64,000 nt of DNA from Thauera humireducens (GCF_001051995.2 NZ_CP014646.1:372001-436000), one strand, 5' to 3'. Positions 25,770 through 35,153 are shown, counted from the stretch's first letter. The notes: generated by a model not told the origin, from the letters alone. A program made the numbers and translations.

Positions 25770-27014
25770 ATGCGTGTGCTGATGGTTTCCGACGTGTATT
25801 TCCCCCGCGTGAACGGGGTCTCGACTTCCATCGAAACCTTTCGCCGAACGCTGGCGGCCTATGGTGTCGAGGTGCGTCTGGTGGTGCCGGCATACGGTGA
25901 AGACGCGCCGGAGAATGGGGTGGTCCGGGTGCGCGGCGTTCCGGTGCCCGGCGACCGCGAGGACAGGCTGGTGGGCTGGCGGGCGATGCACGCGGCGGTG
26001 CTGCACGCCGCGCGGGACTGCGACCTCATCCACGTCCAGACGCCCTTCGTCGCGCACTACGCCGGGCTTGCGGCTGCGCGCAAGCTGGATCGGCCGGTGC
26101 TGGCGACCTACCACACGCTGTTCGAGGAATACCTGCAGCATTACGCCCCCTTCCTGCCTGCGGGCTGGCTCAGAGGCCAGGCACGCGCCTGGTCGCGGCG
26201 CCAGTGCAATGCGCTCGATGTGGTGGTGGTGCCGTCGACCGCGATGCGCGAGCGTCTCGCCGGCTACGGCGTCGAGGCTCCGATGCACGTGCTGCCCACC
26301 GGGATTCCGCTGGCTGCGCTCGGAGGCGGCGATCGCGCGCGCTTTCGCATGGAGCACGAGATTGCCGCGGATCAGCCGGTGGCGCTCTTCGTCGGTCGCG
26401 TCGCGCACGAGAAGAACATCGGTTTCCTGCTCGATGCACTGCGCCACGCCCTGTGCACGCGTCCCGATCTGCTGTTGCTGATCGCGGGCGAGGGGCCGGC
26501 GCTGGAAGATCTGCGCCGCCGCGTGCGTCGTGAGGGACTGGACGCCGCGGTGCGTTTCATCGGCTATCTCGACCGTGGCGAGGCCTTGCCGTCGTGCTAC
26601 GCGGCGGCCGACGTCTTCGTCTTCGCGTCCCGCACCGAGACCCAGGGGCTGGTCCTGCTCGAGGCGATGGCGGCGGGCGTGCCGGTCCTGGCGCTGGCGG
26701 AGATGGGCACCATCGACATTCTCCAGCCCGGACGCGGTAGCGTGTCGCCGCCCGCCGACCCAGCGCTGTTCGGCGCCGAACTGGCCAGCCTGGTGGCGGA
26801 CGAGCCGCGCCTGCGCGCCCTGGGCGCCGAAGCGCGGAAGTACGCGCAGCACTGGTCGGACACCGCGATGGCGCAACGCATGGCGCAGCTCTACACCGGT
26901 CTGCTGCAGCGCGCCTCAGCCGTTCGGCGCGCCGAAATGCAGGGCGACGTCGCAGTCGCCGCCGCCGCGGAACCAGCGCGCGGACACGCGGGCGCCGCCC
27001 GCGAATCGCAGTGA
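25770..27014 (+). CDS. Glycosyltransferase family 4-like protein
   Basis: A 414-residue GT-B fold glycosyltransferase. The N-terminal domain begins MRVLMVSDVYFPRVNGVSTS, typical of the GT4 group that includes mannosyl- and glucosyltransferases acting on lipids. The C-terminal donor-binding domain has the EX7E-like segment ETQGLVLLEAM and GRVAHEKN. GGAGGGG precedes the start by 5-6 bases. Its last 33 codons overlap, in antisense, the end of the next gene; this tail is Ala-rich and probably unstructured. Confidence 0.87.
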   Translation: MRVLMVSDVYFPRVNGVSTSIETFRRTLAAYGVEVRLVVPAYGEDAPENGVVRVRGVPVPGDREDRLVGWRAMHAAVLHAARDCDLIHVQTPFVAHYAGLAAARKLDRPVLATYHTLFEEYLQHYAPFLPAGWLRGQARAWSRRQCNALDVVVVPSTAMRERLAGYGVEAPMHVLPTGIPLAALGGGDRARFRMEHEIAADQPVALFVGRVAHEKNIGFLLDALRHALCTRPDLLLLIAGEGPALEDLRRRVRREGLDAAVRFIGYLDRGEALPSCYAAADVFVFASRTETQGLVLLEAMAAGVPVLALAEMGTIDILQPGRGSVSPPADPALFGAELASLVADEPRLRALGAEARKYAQHWSDTAMAQRMAQLYTGLLQRASAVRRAEMQGDVAVAAAAEPARGHAGAARESQ

Positions 27015-27485
27015 GTGCTCGTCGGTCATCGGGCCCGCCCGCATCGGTTCGGCGCTGAACGCCGCGAGGGCGCCTGTCAGGCGCGTGGCGAAGGCCTCGG
27101 CGGCATCGCGGCAGGCTGTGCTGCTCGACGTGCGCAGCTTGCCGTGCGCGGGCTGGAGCACGATCTCCTCGATGCGGCCATCGGCACCGGCCATGGCCAT
27201 CACGCTGGCCGGCGCGCGCCCCAGCGCCTCCGGCAGACCGACCTGCAGCCCGAACTGCGGACGTGCGTCGCATCCAGGCCCCACCGCTGCCGCCGCAGGA
27301 TCCAGCGTTGCCGCGATGCGGGCCGCGTCATGCACGTCGCGGCCCAGCGTCACCGGACCGACGCCGTCTGGGGCCAACTGCACGGGCTGGCCCTGAGCGG
27401 TCGGAGGCGGTGCGCGCTGCGCCGAGGGCAGCGCAGTGAGCGGTGCCGTCAGCAGCAGCGCGAGCAGCGCGCGCCTGAGCCGCAT
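26916..27485 (-). CDS. Small secreted protein of unknown function, partner of sodC
   Basis: A 189-residue protein with a signal peptide (MRLRRALLALLLTAPLTALP). The mature part is Ala/Gly-rich and contains two cysteines that could pair. I do not recognise a family. It follows sodC by 4 bp and must be co-transcribed with it. Its 3' 99 bases overlap the convergent glycosyltransferase gene. Confidence 0.65.
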   Translation of the reverse strand: MRLRRALLALLLTAPLTALPSAQRAPPPTAQGQPVQLAPDGVGPVTLGRDVHDAARIAATLDPAAAAVGPGCDARPQFGLQVGLPEALGRAPASVMAMAGADGRIEEIVLQPAHGKLRTSSSTACRDAAEAFATRLTGALAAFSAEPMRAGPMTDEHSLRFAGGARVSARWFRGGGDCDVALHFGAPNG

Positions 27486-27489
27486 CGCC

Positions 27490-28017
27490 TCAGTCGCCCT
27501 TGATCACGCCGCAGAAGACACGCGCGCCGGCCCCGCCGATCGGCTGTGTCGCGTGGTCGTCGCGGTTCTCGTGGATCACCAGCGCCGCGCCGTCCTCGTC
27601 AAGGATCTTCGCGCGTCCGCCGCGGCCGTCGAGGCTGGTGAGCGGGGTGTACAGCTCGGCCTCGACACTGCCGTCCGCATGCACGAAGAGGTTGGGCAGG
27701 TCGCCCGCGTCCGGCCCTTCCGGGTTCATCAGGCCGTGCTTGCGGCCATCCGGGTTGAGGTGACCCTTCGAGGCGACGAAGCCCTTGTCCGCGTCGTCGC
27801 AGGTGCCCACGCTATGGATGTGGATGGCCTTGGGACCGGGCGGAAGGCCCTTGGCCGTCAGGTGGATCATCACGCCTTGCGGGCCTTCGACGAGGGTCGC
27901 CGTGCCGACGGTCTGGCCCTGGCGGTCGATGATGGAGGCGCCGGCGCGCTCGGTGGCATGGCTGGCCGTTGCCAGGGTCAGCAGGGCGCAGGTGGCAAGG
28001 AGGCGGGGCAGGTTCAT
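27490..28017 (-). CDS. sodC: Periplasmic Cu/Zn superoxide dismutase
   Basis: A 175-residue protein with signal peptide (about residues 1-21) that dismutates superoxide in the periplasm. Copper ligands appear at H66, H68, H86 and H149 (HIHSVG, GHLNPDG, IHENRDDH), and the disulfide cysteines are C73 and C169. In the zinc loop, H94 and D106 are present, but the usual His of the GPHAGD segment is Asp (D103 in GPDAGD). Zinc may therefore be bound differently or weakly. It heads a two-gene operon with the small secreted protein. Confidence 0.9.
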   Translation of the reverse strand: MNLPRLLATCALLTLATASHATERAGASIIDRQGQTVGTATLVEGPQGVMIHLTAKGLPPGPKAIHIHSVGTCDDADKGFVASKGHLNPDGRKHGLMNPEGPDAGDLPNLFVHADGSVEAELYTPLTSLDGRGGRAKILDEDGAALVIHENRDDHATQPIGGAGARVFCGVIKGD

Positions 28018-28161
28018 GATCGGTCTCTCGTTGTTGTGGGGGAAACTATGATGATAGTCAGCATTCCGGACAGGTAAAGCCGGCGCCCACGCAACGCAGG
28101 CTTGGGTGGCGCGGGTCGGCCACAGGCCGTAACATCGCGCCCAACATCCAGGGAGAAGAAC

Positions 28162-29565
28162 ATGGCGTCCTCCGCCGACAGCATCAGCATGGCGCTCTTT
28201 TGCGACTTCGAGAACGTGGCCCTTGGCGTGCGCGACGCCAACTACGAGAAGTTCGACATCAAGCGCGTGCTCGAACGCCTGCTGCTCAAGGGCAGCATCG
28301 TGGTCAAGAAGGCCTATTGCGACTGGGACCGCTACAAGAGCTTCAAGGCGTCCATGCACGAGGCCAACTTCGAGTTGATCGAGATCCCCCACGTGCGCCA
28401 GTCGGGCAAGAATTCGGCCGACATCCGCCTCGTCGTCGATGCGCTGGACCTGTGCTACACCAAGTCGCATGTCGACACCTTCGTCATCATCAGCGGTGAT
28501 TCGGACTTCTCGCCGCTGGTGTCCAAGCTGCGCGAGAACGCCAAGCAGGTCATCGGCGTCGGCGTGAAGCAATCGACTTCGGATCTGCTCATCGCCAACT
28601 GCGACGAGTTCATCTTCTACGACGACCTGGTGCGTGACAGCCAGCGTTCAGCGCGGCGTGACGCGCGCGACGCCCAGCCCGCGACGAAGCGTTCGCCGGA
28701 AGAGGAAAAGCGGCGCAAGGAGGAGCTCGAGGCGCGTCGCGGCCAGGCGATCGAGATCGCGGTCGAGACATTCGACGCGCTGATGGCCGAGCGCGGCGAC
28801 AGCGGCAAGATCTGGGCCTCGATGCTCAAGGAAGCGATCAAGCGTCGCAAGCCGGATTTCAACGAGAGCTACTTCGGCTTCCGCGCCTTCGGCAATCTGC
28901 TCGACGAGGCGCAGTCGCGCGGCCTGCTGGCGGTGGGGCGCGACGAGAAATCGGGCACATATGTCTATCGCCCCTCGGCCGAGCCCGCGCTGAACGTGGT
29001 GCCAGCCGAAGCTGAAGCCAGGGTGGCAGAAACCAGGGCAGCCGAAACGCCGGCGGCCGAGGCGCCCGCCGCCGAGCCGACCCGCGCAGCCCGTGGCGCG
29101 GCTGGGCGCAAGAGTGGAGATGGGCGAGCGGCGGGCGGGCGCAAGGGCAGGGGCGCGGTCGAGATTTCGGCTGAGGAACTGCGGCCCGTGACCGAGCCTG
29201 CCGTGGCGCCGGAGCCCGCTCCGTCGTCGGTGGCCGAGGTCGAGGCGCTGCTGGCTGCAGCCCCCACTGCCGTCGAAGGCGAGGCCGTCGTGCGCAAGGC
29301 GGCGGAGCCGACGGCCAGTGGGCCCGTCGAAACCGAGGCGAAGCCGGCGAGCCGCGCGCGCAAGCCGTCCAGCGGACGTGCGCGCGCCAGCCAGCGCAGC
29401 GGCAAGGCCGCCGCCACCCCGGCTGCGGTCGAGCCGCCACCGGCCGCAGTGCCGGCCAAGGCCTCCGAAGCACCGGCTGCCGAGGCCGAGACCCCCAAAC
29501 CGCACAAGCCGGCCACCCGCCGCCGCACCCGCAAGCCGGCGGAGGGCGCGGGCGAAGGCCACTGA
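28162..29565 (+). CDS. NYN-domain protein with OST-HTH/LOTUS-like domain and long disordered tail
   Basis: A 467-residue protein. Residues 8-155 form a NYN (PIN-like, LabA-type) domain with acidic metal-site residues in FCDFENV (D15) and SGDSDFSPL. A helical region with a charged stretch (170-195) leads to an OST-HTH/LOTUS-like domain (about 200-270, with MLKEAIKRRKPDFNESYFGFRAF). The last 190 residues are Ala/Pro/Glu/Arg-rich with a basic RRRTRKP-type end. Together this suggests an RNA-binding or RNA-cleaving protein; the substrate is not known. GGGAGAAGAAC precedes the start. Confidence 0.87.
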   Translation: MASSADSISMALFCDFENVALGVRDANYEKFDIKRVLERLLLKGSIVVKKAYCDWDRYKSFKASMHEANFELIEIPHVRQSGKNSADIRLVVDALDLCYTKSHVDTFVIISGDSDFSPLVSKLRENAKQVIGVGVKQSTSDLLIANCDEFIFYDDLVRDSQRSARRDARDAQPATKRSPEEEKRRKEELEARRGQAIEIAVETFDALMAERGDSGKIWASMLKEAIKRRKPDFNESYFGFRAFGNLLDEAQSRGLLAVGRDEKSGTYVYRPSAEPALNVVPAEAEARVAETRAAETPAAEAPAAEPTRAARGAAGRKSGDGRAAGGRKGRGAVEISAEELRPVTEPAVAPEPAPSSVAEVEALLAAAPTAVEGEAVVRKAAEPTASGPVETEAKPASRARKPSSGRARASQRSGKAAATPAAVEPPPAAVPAKASEAPAAEAETPKPHKPATRRRTRKPAEGAGEGH

Positions 29566-29599
29566 GGTCGCACGTCACGCCACCCGTCTCGAGCGCGAC

Positions 29600-30355
29600 A
29601 TGATGCAACTGCCGATCGATGCCGCGACCTGGCCTTACCCGCGATGGATCGCCCATCGCGGGGCGGGCCTGTTCGCGCCGGAGAACACGCTGGCGGCTTT
29701 TCGCCTCGGCCATGCCCACGGCTATCGCATGTTCGAATGCGATGTCCGCCTGAGCGCCGATGGCGTGCCCTTCCTGCTGCACGACGATGTGCTGGATCGC
29801 ACCACCGACGGCAAGGGGGGGGTCGCCGGCCTGGACTGGCCGGCGCTGTCGCGGCTCGATGCCGGCAGTTGGCATTCGCCGGGCTTCCGCGGCGAGCCGC
29901 TGGCGAGCCTGCAGGCGGTGCTGTCCTTCTGCGAGGCGCAGGACTGCGCGCTGAACGTCGAACTCAAGCCGACGCCGGGCACCGAATTCGAGACCGGCGT
30001 CGTCGTCGCCCGGACGCTGGAGCGCGACTGGCGCGGCCGACTGCCGCCGTTGCTGAGCTCCTTTCGCATCGAAGCCCTGCGCGGTGCACAAGAAGGTGCG
30101 CCAGCGTTGCCGCGCGCGCTGTTGATCGAGCGGCTCGAGCCCGACTGCGTTGACCTCGCCCTGGGGCTGGGCTGCGTTGCGGTCGTCGCCCACCACGCGC
30201 TGATCACTGCGCGCTTCGAAGCCTGGCTGCGTTCGGCAGGGCTCGCGGTGCTCGCCTACACGGTCAACGACGATGCCGAGGCGTGGCGCCTGCGGCAGAT
30301 CGGGGTGCACGGCCTGATCACCGACCGTGTGGATCACTTCGATCCGGCAAGCTGA
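29600..30355 (+). CDS. ugpQ: Glycerophosphodiester phosphodiesterase, UgpQ type
   Basis: A 251-residue cytoplasmic TIM-barrel enzyme that hydrolyses glycerophosphodiesters to glycerol-3-phosphate and an alcohol. Catalytic and metal residues are seen in AHRGAGLFAPENT (H19, E28), ECDVR (E45, D47) and HDD (H60). No signal peptide is present. The gene is not in the ugp operon but lies 4 kb away, and could act on imported glycerophosphodiesters. An ATG one codon later (29603) is an equally possible start; no strong ribosome-binding site is present. Confidence 0.9.
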   Translation: MMQLPIDAATWPYPRWIAHRGAGLFAPENTLAAFRLGHAHGYRMFECDVRLSADGVPFLLHDDVLDRTTDGKGGVAGLDWPALSRLDAGSWHSPGFRGEPLASLQAVLSFCEAQDCALNVELKPTPGTEFETGVVVARTLERDWRGRLPPLLSSFRIEALRGAQEGAPALPRALLIERLEPDCVDLALGLGCVAVVAHHALITARFEAWLRSAGLAVLAYTVNDDAEAWRLRQIGVHGLITDRVDHFDPAS

Positions 30356-30433
30356 CCAGGGCCGCGGAGCGATGCCGGAACTCGCCATGGCAGCCGTGTT
30401 CTACGCACTCATTGTTCCGTCGAGACGCAGGTC

Positions 30434-31654
30434 ATGAACGTTGCCCGATTGCTTTTCTCCCGCCACCTCCGCATTGCGCTCCTCATTGCGGTGCTGCCTG
30501 CGGCCCCCAGCTTTGCGGCCGATGACGGGCCCGCCTGCCTGCAGCCCGGCGCCTGGACTGCACTCGATGCCGACGGCGTGCGGCCGGGAGCGCCAGTTGC
30601 GCCGCTGGTGGCGTCGATGGCGAAGCGCGAGGTGGTCCTGCTCGGCGAACAGCACGACGACGCCGACCATCACCGCTGGCAGCTGCAGATGCTTGCAGCG
30701 CTGCACGCGCAGCGCCCGGACATGGTAATCGGCTTCGAGATGTTCCCGCGCCGCGTGCAGCCGGTGCTGGATCGATGGGTGGCGGGCGAACTGTCCGAGC
30801 GCCAGTTCCTGGATCAGGCGGAGTGGGACAAGGTGTGGAGCATGCCCGCCGAGCTATACCTGCCCCTGTTCCACTTCGCGCGCCTGAACCGCGTGCCGAT
30901 GGTGGCGCTCAATGTCGAGCAGGGCCTGACGCGCAGCATCGCCACGCGTGGCTGGGACGGCGTGCCCGAGGCGGAACGCGAGGGGGTGGGGCGGGCTGCA
31001 GAGCCGCCTTCGGCCTATGTGGACTTCCTGTTCGGCGTCCACCGCGAGCATGCGCGCATGCGTGGCCGTGGCGACAAGGAGGCGTCGCGCGACGAGCCTA
31101 CCTTCCGCAACTTCGTGGAATCACAACTGGCCTGGGACCGGGCCATGGCTGAGGCGCTGGTGGCGGCGCGCGACAAGGCGAGCAGCGCGCAAGGGCGTGC
31201 GCCGCTGGCGGTCGGCATCATGGGTAGCGGCCATGTGCGCTTCGGCCACGGCGTCGCGCATCAGCTCAAGGCGCTGGGTACGACCGAAGTCGGACAACTG
31301 CTGCCGCTGGCTGCATCGACCGCCTGCGCGGAGGTCGTCGCCGGGCTGGCAGATGCGGTATTCGCGGTGCCGGAGCCGGTGCGCTCGCCAGCCCCGCCGC
31401 CCAGGCTGGGGATCAGCATGGAAGACCATCGCGACGGCGTGCGCATCGTCGAGGTCACCGCCGGCAGCCTTGCCGCGCATACCGGCCTGCGTGCCGGCGA
31501 CATCATCGTCGATGCGGCCGGCGCACCGCTCAAGCGCTCGGGTGCGCTCGCGGCACTGGTGCGGGAACAGCCGCCGGGTACCTGGCTGCCGCTGAAGCTC
31601 CGGCGCGACAAGGAGACACTCGATTTCGTCGTGCGCTTCCCGGCGCGCAAGTGA
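30434..31654 (+). CDS. ChaN-family protein with C-terminal PDZ domain
   Basis: A 406-residue exported protein. After a signal peptide (about 1-29) comes a ChaN/DUF399-type domain with LLGEQHDDADHH and the FEMFPRRVQ segment; Campylobacter ChaN binds heme. The C-terminal 75 residues form a PDZ-like domain (GSLAAHTGLRAGDIIVDAAG), which normally binds protein C-termini or helps proteolysis. The stop is immediately followed by the GTG of the M1-type peptidase, so the two are translationally linked. Confidence 0.85.
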   Translation: MNVARLLFSRHLRIALLIAVLPAAPSFAADDGPACLQPGAWTALDADGVRPGAPVAPLVASMAKREVVLLGEQHDDADHHRWQLQMLAALHAQRPDMVIGFEMFPRRVQPVLDRWVAGELSERQFLDQAEWDKVWSMPAELYLPLFHFARLNRVPMVALNVEQGLTRSIATRGWDGVPEAEREGVGRAAEPPSAYVDFLFGVHREHARMRGRGDKEASRDEPTFRNFVESQLAWDRAMAEALVAARDKASSAQGRAPLAVGIMGSGHVRFGHGVAHQLKALGTTEVGQLLPLAASTACAEVVAGLADAVFAVPEPVRSPAPPPRLGISMEDHRDGVRIVEVTAGSLAAHTGLRAGDIIVDAAGAPLKRSGALAALVREQPPGTWLPLKLRRDKETLDFVVRFPARK

Positions 31655-33730
31655 GTGGCGGACGCTGTCGTGCGTGACGTCCTCCGTGGCTTCTCCCGCG
31701 GTCTAATCGCCGCGGTCCTGCTGCTGGGGGTGATGCGCCCGGCGCTTGCCGACACATGGCCGATATCGCTCGAGGTCGACCTTGACCCGGCGCGGCGCAG
31801 CCTGCAGGTCGATGCGGCACTGCATCCGACCGAGCGCGACTTCCGCTTCCTGCTGCATTCGAGCCTGAGCATCCTGTCGGCGGAGGTCGATGGCAAGCCG
31901 ATGCGCGTCGAGCGGGCCGGTGGCGGCGCGCGCGATGCCCTGAAGGCGTGGCGCATCCGGCTGCCGGCCGATGGCACGCTGCGCCTGCGCTATGGCGGCA
32001 CCCTGCCGGCGCTGGATGCGCGGCTCGACCATCGCGAGGTGCTGCAGGGCCTGCCGCCGATGGCCGCGGAGACGGGCAGCTACCTGCCCGCAGGCGGCGC
32101 GTGGTATCCGCGGCCGGCCGACACCTTCGCTTACCGCGTCGACGTCCGCGTGCCCGGCGGACAGCGCGTGGTCGTGCCCGGGCGGTTGGTCGAGGAGACG
32201 GTCCCGCCGCCCAATGGACAGGAAGGGGGCACCTACCGCGCGCGTTTCGAGTTCCCCCATGCCGCGGACGGTATCGACCTGATGGCCGGGCCGTGGGTCG
32301 TGCGCGAACAGGTCGTGGCGCGCGCAGGCGCCGAGCCGCTGCGCCTGCGCACCTATTTCCCGCCCGCGCTGGATGCGGAGCCGGACCTGGCGGATGCCTA
32401 CCTGCGCGACAGTGCCCGCTACATCGCGCACTACAGCGAGCGCATCGGCGCCTACCCCTTCACCGAGTTCTCGGTGGTCGCCAGCCCGCTGCCCACCGGT
32501 TTCGGCATGCCGACGCTGACCTACCTCGGCGAGCAGGTGCTGCGCCTGCCCTTCATCCGCGCCACCTCGCTCGGCCACGAGGTGCTGCACAACTGGTGGG
32601 GCAACGGCGTGCTGGTCGACTACGCGCGCGGCAACTGGTCCGAGGGGCTGACGACCTTCATGGCCGACTACGCCTACAAGGAAGCGCAATCCGACGCGGC
32701 GGCGCGCGAGATGCGGCTGGGCTGGCTGCGCGATTTCGCCGCGCTGCCGGCCGATGCGCACCAGCCGCTGGCGAGCTTCCGCTCGCGCACCCACGGCGCG
32801 GCTGCGGCCGTGGGCTACGGCAAGGCGTCGATGGTGTTCGTGATGCTGCGCGACCTGATCGGTGCCGAGGCCTTCGACGAGGGTATCCGCCTGTTCTGGG
32901 CGCAGAACCACTTCCGCATCGCCGGCTGGGCACAGTTGCAGGCGGCGTTCGAGCAGGCCTCGGATCGTGCGCTGGACGACTTCTTCCGCCAGTGGCTGAC
33001 GGTGCCCGGCGGCGCGGCGGTGACGATCGAGCAGGCGCGATTCGTAGCGGCGGGCGGAGAGGGCAGGCTGCAACTCAGCGTGCGCCAGTCCGGGCCGACG
33101 CATGTGCTGAACCTACCCGTCCGCCTGGAGGCCGACGATGGCGTCGAAACGCGCTGGATCACTGCGTCCCGTGCGCAGGAGACGGTCGAGTTGCCGGTGG
33201 CGCGCGTGCCGCGGGCCGTCCGTCTCGATCCCGAACTGCGGGTCTGGCGGCGGCCGGAGGCGGCGCAGCTGCCGCCCATCCTCCGGCAGTGGATGCTCGC
33301 GCCGGCGCCGCGGCTGGTGGTCGCGAACGAGGGCGATGGGGCAGTGCGCGATGCGGCCCAGGGGCTGGCCGAGCGCCTGTTCGAGCGTCCTGCACGCTGG
33401 GCCGGGCGTGACGCGCTGAAGACGCCGGCGGACGGGACGCTGCTCGTCGGTACGCATGCGGCCGTCGATGCCGCGCTGGCCGGCGCCGGCCTGCCGCCGC
33501 GTCCGCCGACGCCGGGCCTGCGCGGTGGTGCCCAGGTCTGGACGCTGCGCACCGAAGCCGGGACGACCCTGGCCGTGGCGTCGGCACGGGACGCCGCAGA
33601 GCTGGCTGCGCTCCAGCGCCCGCTGCCGCATTACGGCGGGCAGAGCTGGCTGGTGGCGGAGGCGGGGCGGGTCGTCGACCGAGGGGTGTGGGACGCGCCG
33701 GGCACGGCGGTGCCGGTTCGGCGTGACTGA
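31655..33730 (+). CDS. M1-family (aminopeptidase N-like) metallopeptidase, exported
   Basis: A 691-residue zinc peptidase. The motif HEVLHNWWGN gives zinc ligands H308 and H312 and catalytic E309, with the third ligand (E330) in NWSEG. A hydrophobic N-terminal segment (about 15-32, ending ALAD) suggests export. It lacks the usual GAMEN but has GFGMPTLTYLGE at that position, as in this subgroup. The C-terminal third is unlike classical APN. The GTG start abuts the ChaN stop; a second GTG five codons later is an alternative. Likely function is periplasmic peptide or protein processing. Confidence 0.85.
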   Translation: MADAVVRDVLRGFSRGLIAAVLLLGVMRPALADTWPISLEVDLDPARRSLQVDAALHPTERDFRFLLHSSLSILSAEVDGKPMRVERAGGGARDALKAWRIRLPADGTLRLRYGGTLPALDARLDHREVLQGLPPMAAETGSYLPAGGAWYPRPADTFAYRVDVRVPGGQRVVVPGRLVEETVPPPNGQEGGTYRARFEFPHAADGIDLMAGPWVVREQVVARAGAEPLRLRTYFPPALDAEPDLADAYLRDSARYIAHYSERIGAYPFTEFSVVASPLPTGFGMPTLTYLGEQVLRLPFIRATSLGHEVLHNWWGNGVLVDYARGNWSEGLTTFMADYAYKEAQSDAAAREMRLGWLRDFAALPADAHQPLASFRSRTHGAAAAVGYGKASMVFVMLRDLIGAEAFDEGIRLFWAQNHFRIAGWAQLQAAFEQASDRALDDFFRQWLTVPGGAAVTIEQARFVAAGGEGRLQLSVRQSGPTHVLNLPVRLEADDGVETRWITASRAQETVELPVARVPRAVRLDPELRVWRRPEAAQLPPILRQWMLAPAPRLVVANEGDGAVRDAAQGLAERLFERPARWAGRDALKTPADGTLLVGTHAAVDAALAGAGLPPRPPTPGLRGGAQVWTLRTEAGTTLAVASARDAAELAALQRPLPHYGGQSWLVAEAGRVVDRGVWDAPGTAVPVRRD

Positions 33731-33872
33731 TGCGCCGCACCGATGCGGCCGGTCAGCCGGCCGCACGGTGCTGAGGTGAGGGTGGCCCAGCGAGGCGTGG
33801 TCCAGAGAAGCAGGTCGTTTCGAAATGTGCCTGAGTGCGAGGGCCGCAGCTGTCGCGATTAGAATTCAGCCC

Positions 33873-35153
33873 ATGAACACGACACTGCATTCTTGCCCTT
33901 TTCCCGCTGCATTCCGCACGCCCCTGACGGCGCCTCCAACCCGCAGGCCTTTGCGTGCCATGCTGCTGGCAGGCGCGTTGTCCGGCCTGTCTGCCTTCGC
34001 CTCGCAGTCGCTGGCTTCCGAAGAGGCCTTCGCGAGCTGCCTGCGCGAGCTGCGCGCCGAAGCCGCGTCGAAGGGCGTGACGACGGCGACCTTCGATCAG
34101 CACACGGCTGCGCTGGCGCCCGACATGGCGGTCGTCGGTTTCCTCGACGCCCAGCCCGAGTTCGTCACCCCGATCTGGGACTACCTGGCCGGCCTGGTCG
34201 ATGCGGAACGCGTCGCCGACGGGCGGGCGATGCTGGCGCAGTGGCAGGACGTCCTCGCGCGGGGCGAAGCCGAATACGGGGTCGATCCGGCGACCGTGGT
34301 CGCGGTGTGGGGCGTGGAGAGCAACTTCGGGCGCAACTTCGGCTCGCGTCCGCTGCTCACCTCGCTGTCGACGCTGTCCTGCTTCGGGCGGCGCCAGCCC
34401 TTCTTCCGCGGTGAATTCTTCACCACGCTGAAGATCGTCCAGGAAGGTCACGTCGCGCCCGAGCGCCTGACCGGCTCGTGGGCGGGCGCCTTCGGCCACA
34501 CGCAGTTCATGCCCTCGACCTTCATGCGCCTGGCCGTGGATTTCGACGGCGACGGCCGTCGCGACCTGGTCGACAGCGTGCCGGACGCGCTGGCCTCGAC
34601 GGCGAATTTCCTCAAGCGCGCGGGCTGGAACAGCGCGCTGCCCTGGGGCTTCGAGGTTTCCCTGCCGGCGGGTTTCGACACCTCGGACGCCGGCCGGCGC
34701 AACAAGCAGCCGATGCAGCAGTGGGTGGCGCGCGGCGTGAAACGTGTCGATGGCGGGGCGCTGCCGCCAGGGGCGACGCCGGCAGGCCTGTTGCTGCCGG
34801 CCGGTGCGGGCGGACCGGCCTTCCTCGTCACGCGCAACTTCGATGCGCTGTATTCGTACAACGCGGCTGAAAGCTACGCACTGGCCATCGCCCATCTGTC
34901 CGACCGATTGCGGGGCGGCGGCGCCTTCGCGACCGCCTGGCCGACGGATGATCCGGGCCTGTCGCGCGTCGAGCGGCGGGAACTGCAGACACTGCTGATC
35001 GCGCGCGGCCACGACATCGGCGAAGCGGACGGCATGATCGGCAGCCGCACGCGCGAGGCGCTCAAGGCCGTGCAGGTCGAGCTGGGCCTCGAGCCCGATG
35101 GGCGGGCCGGGCAGAAGGCGCTCAACGCCTTGCGCGCCGCAGTCCGGAAGTAA
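33873..35153 (+). CDS. MltB-family lytic murein transglycosylase
   Basis: A 426-residue peptidoglycan-cleaving enzyme. An exported N-terminus (hydrophobic stretch 28-47) precedes an SLT_2 (MltB) domain with catalytic E149 in VWGVESNFG and the family stretch AFGHTQFMPSTF. A C-terminal peptidoglycan-binding domain (about 365-422) has the HDIGEADGMIGSRTREALK repeat. No lipobox is present, so it is likely soluble in the periplasm. A TAGAAT promoter-like -10 lies about 15 bp upstream. Confidence 0.9.
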   Translation: MNTTLHSCPFPAAFRTPLTAPPTRRPLRAMLLAGALSGLSAFASQSLASEEAFASCLRELRAEAASKGVTTATFDQHTAALAPDMAVVGFLDAQPEFVTPIWDYLAGLVDAERVADGRAMLAQWQDVLARGEAEYGVDPATVVAVWGVESNFGRNFGSRPLLTSLSTLSCFGRRQPFFRGEFFTTLKIVQEGHVAPERLTGSWAGAFGHTQFMPSTFMRLAVDFDGDGRRDLVDSVPDALASTANFLKRAGWNSALPWGFEVSLPAGFDTSDAGRRNKQPMQQWVARGVKRVDGGALPPGATPAGLLLPAGAGGPAFLVTRNFDALYSYNAAESYALAIAHLSDRLRGGGAFATAWPTDDPGLSRVERRELQTLLIARGHDIGEADGMIGSRTREALKAVQVELGLEPDGRAGQKALNALRAAVRK

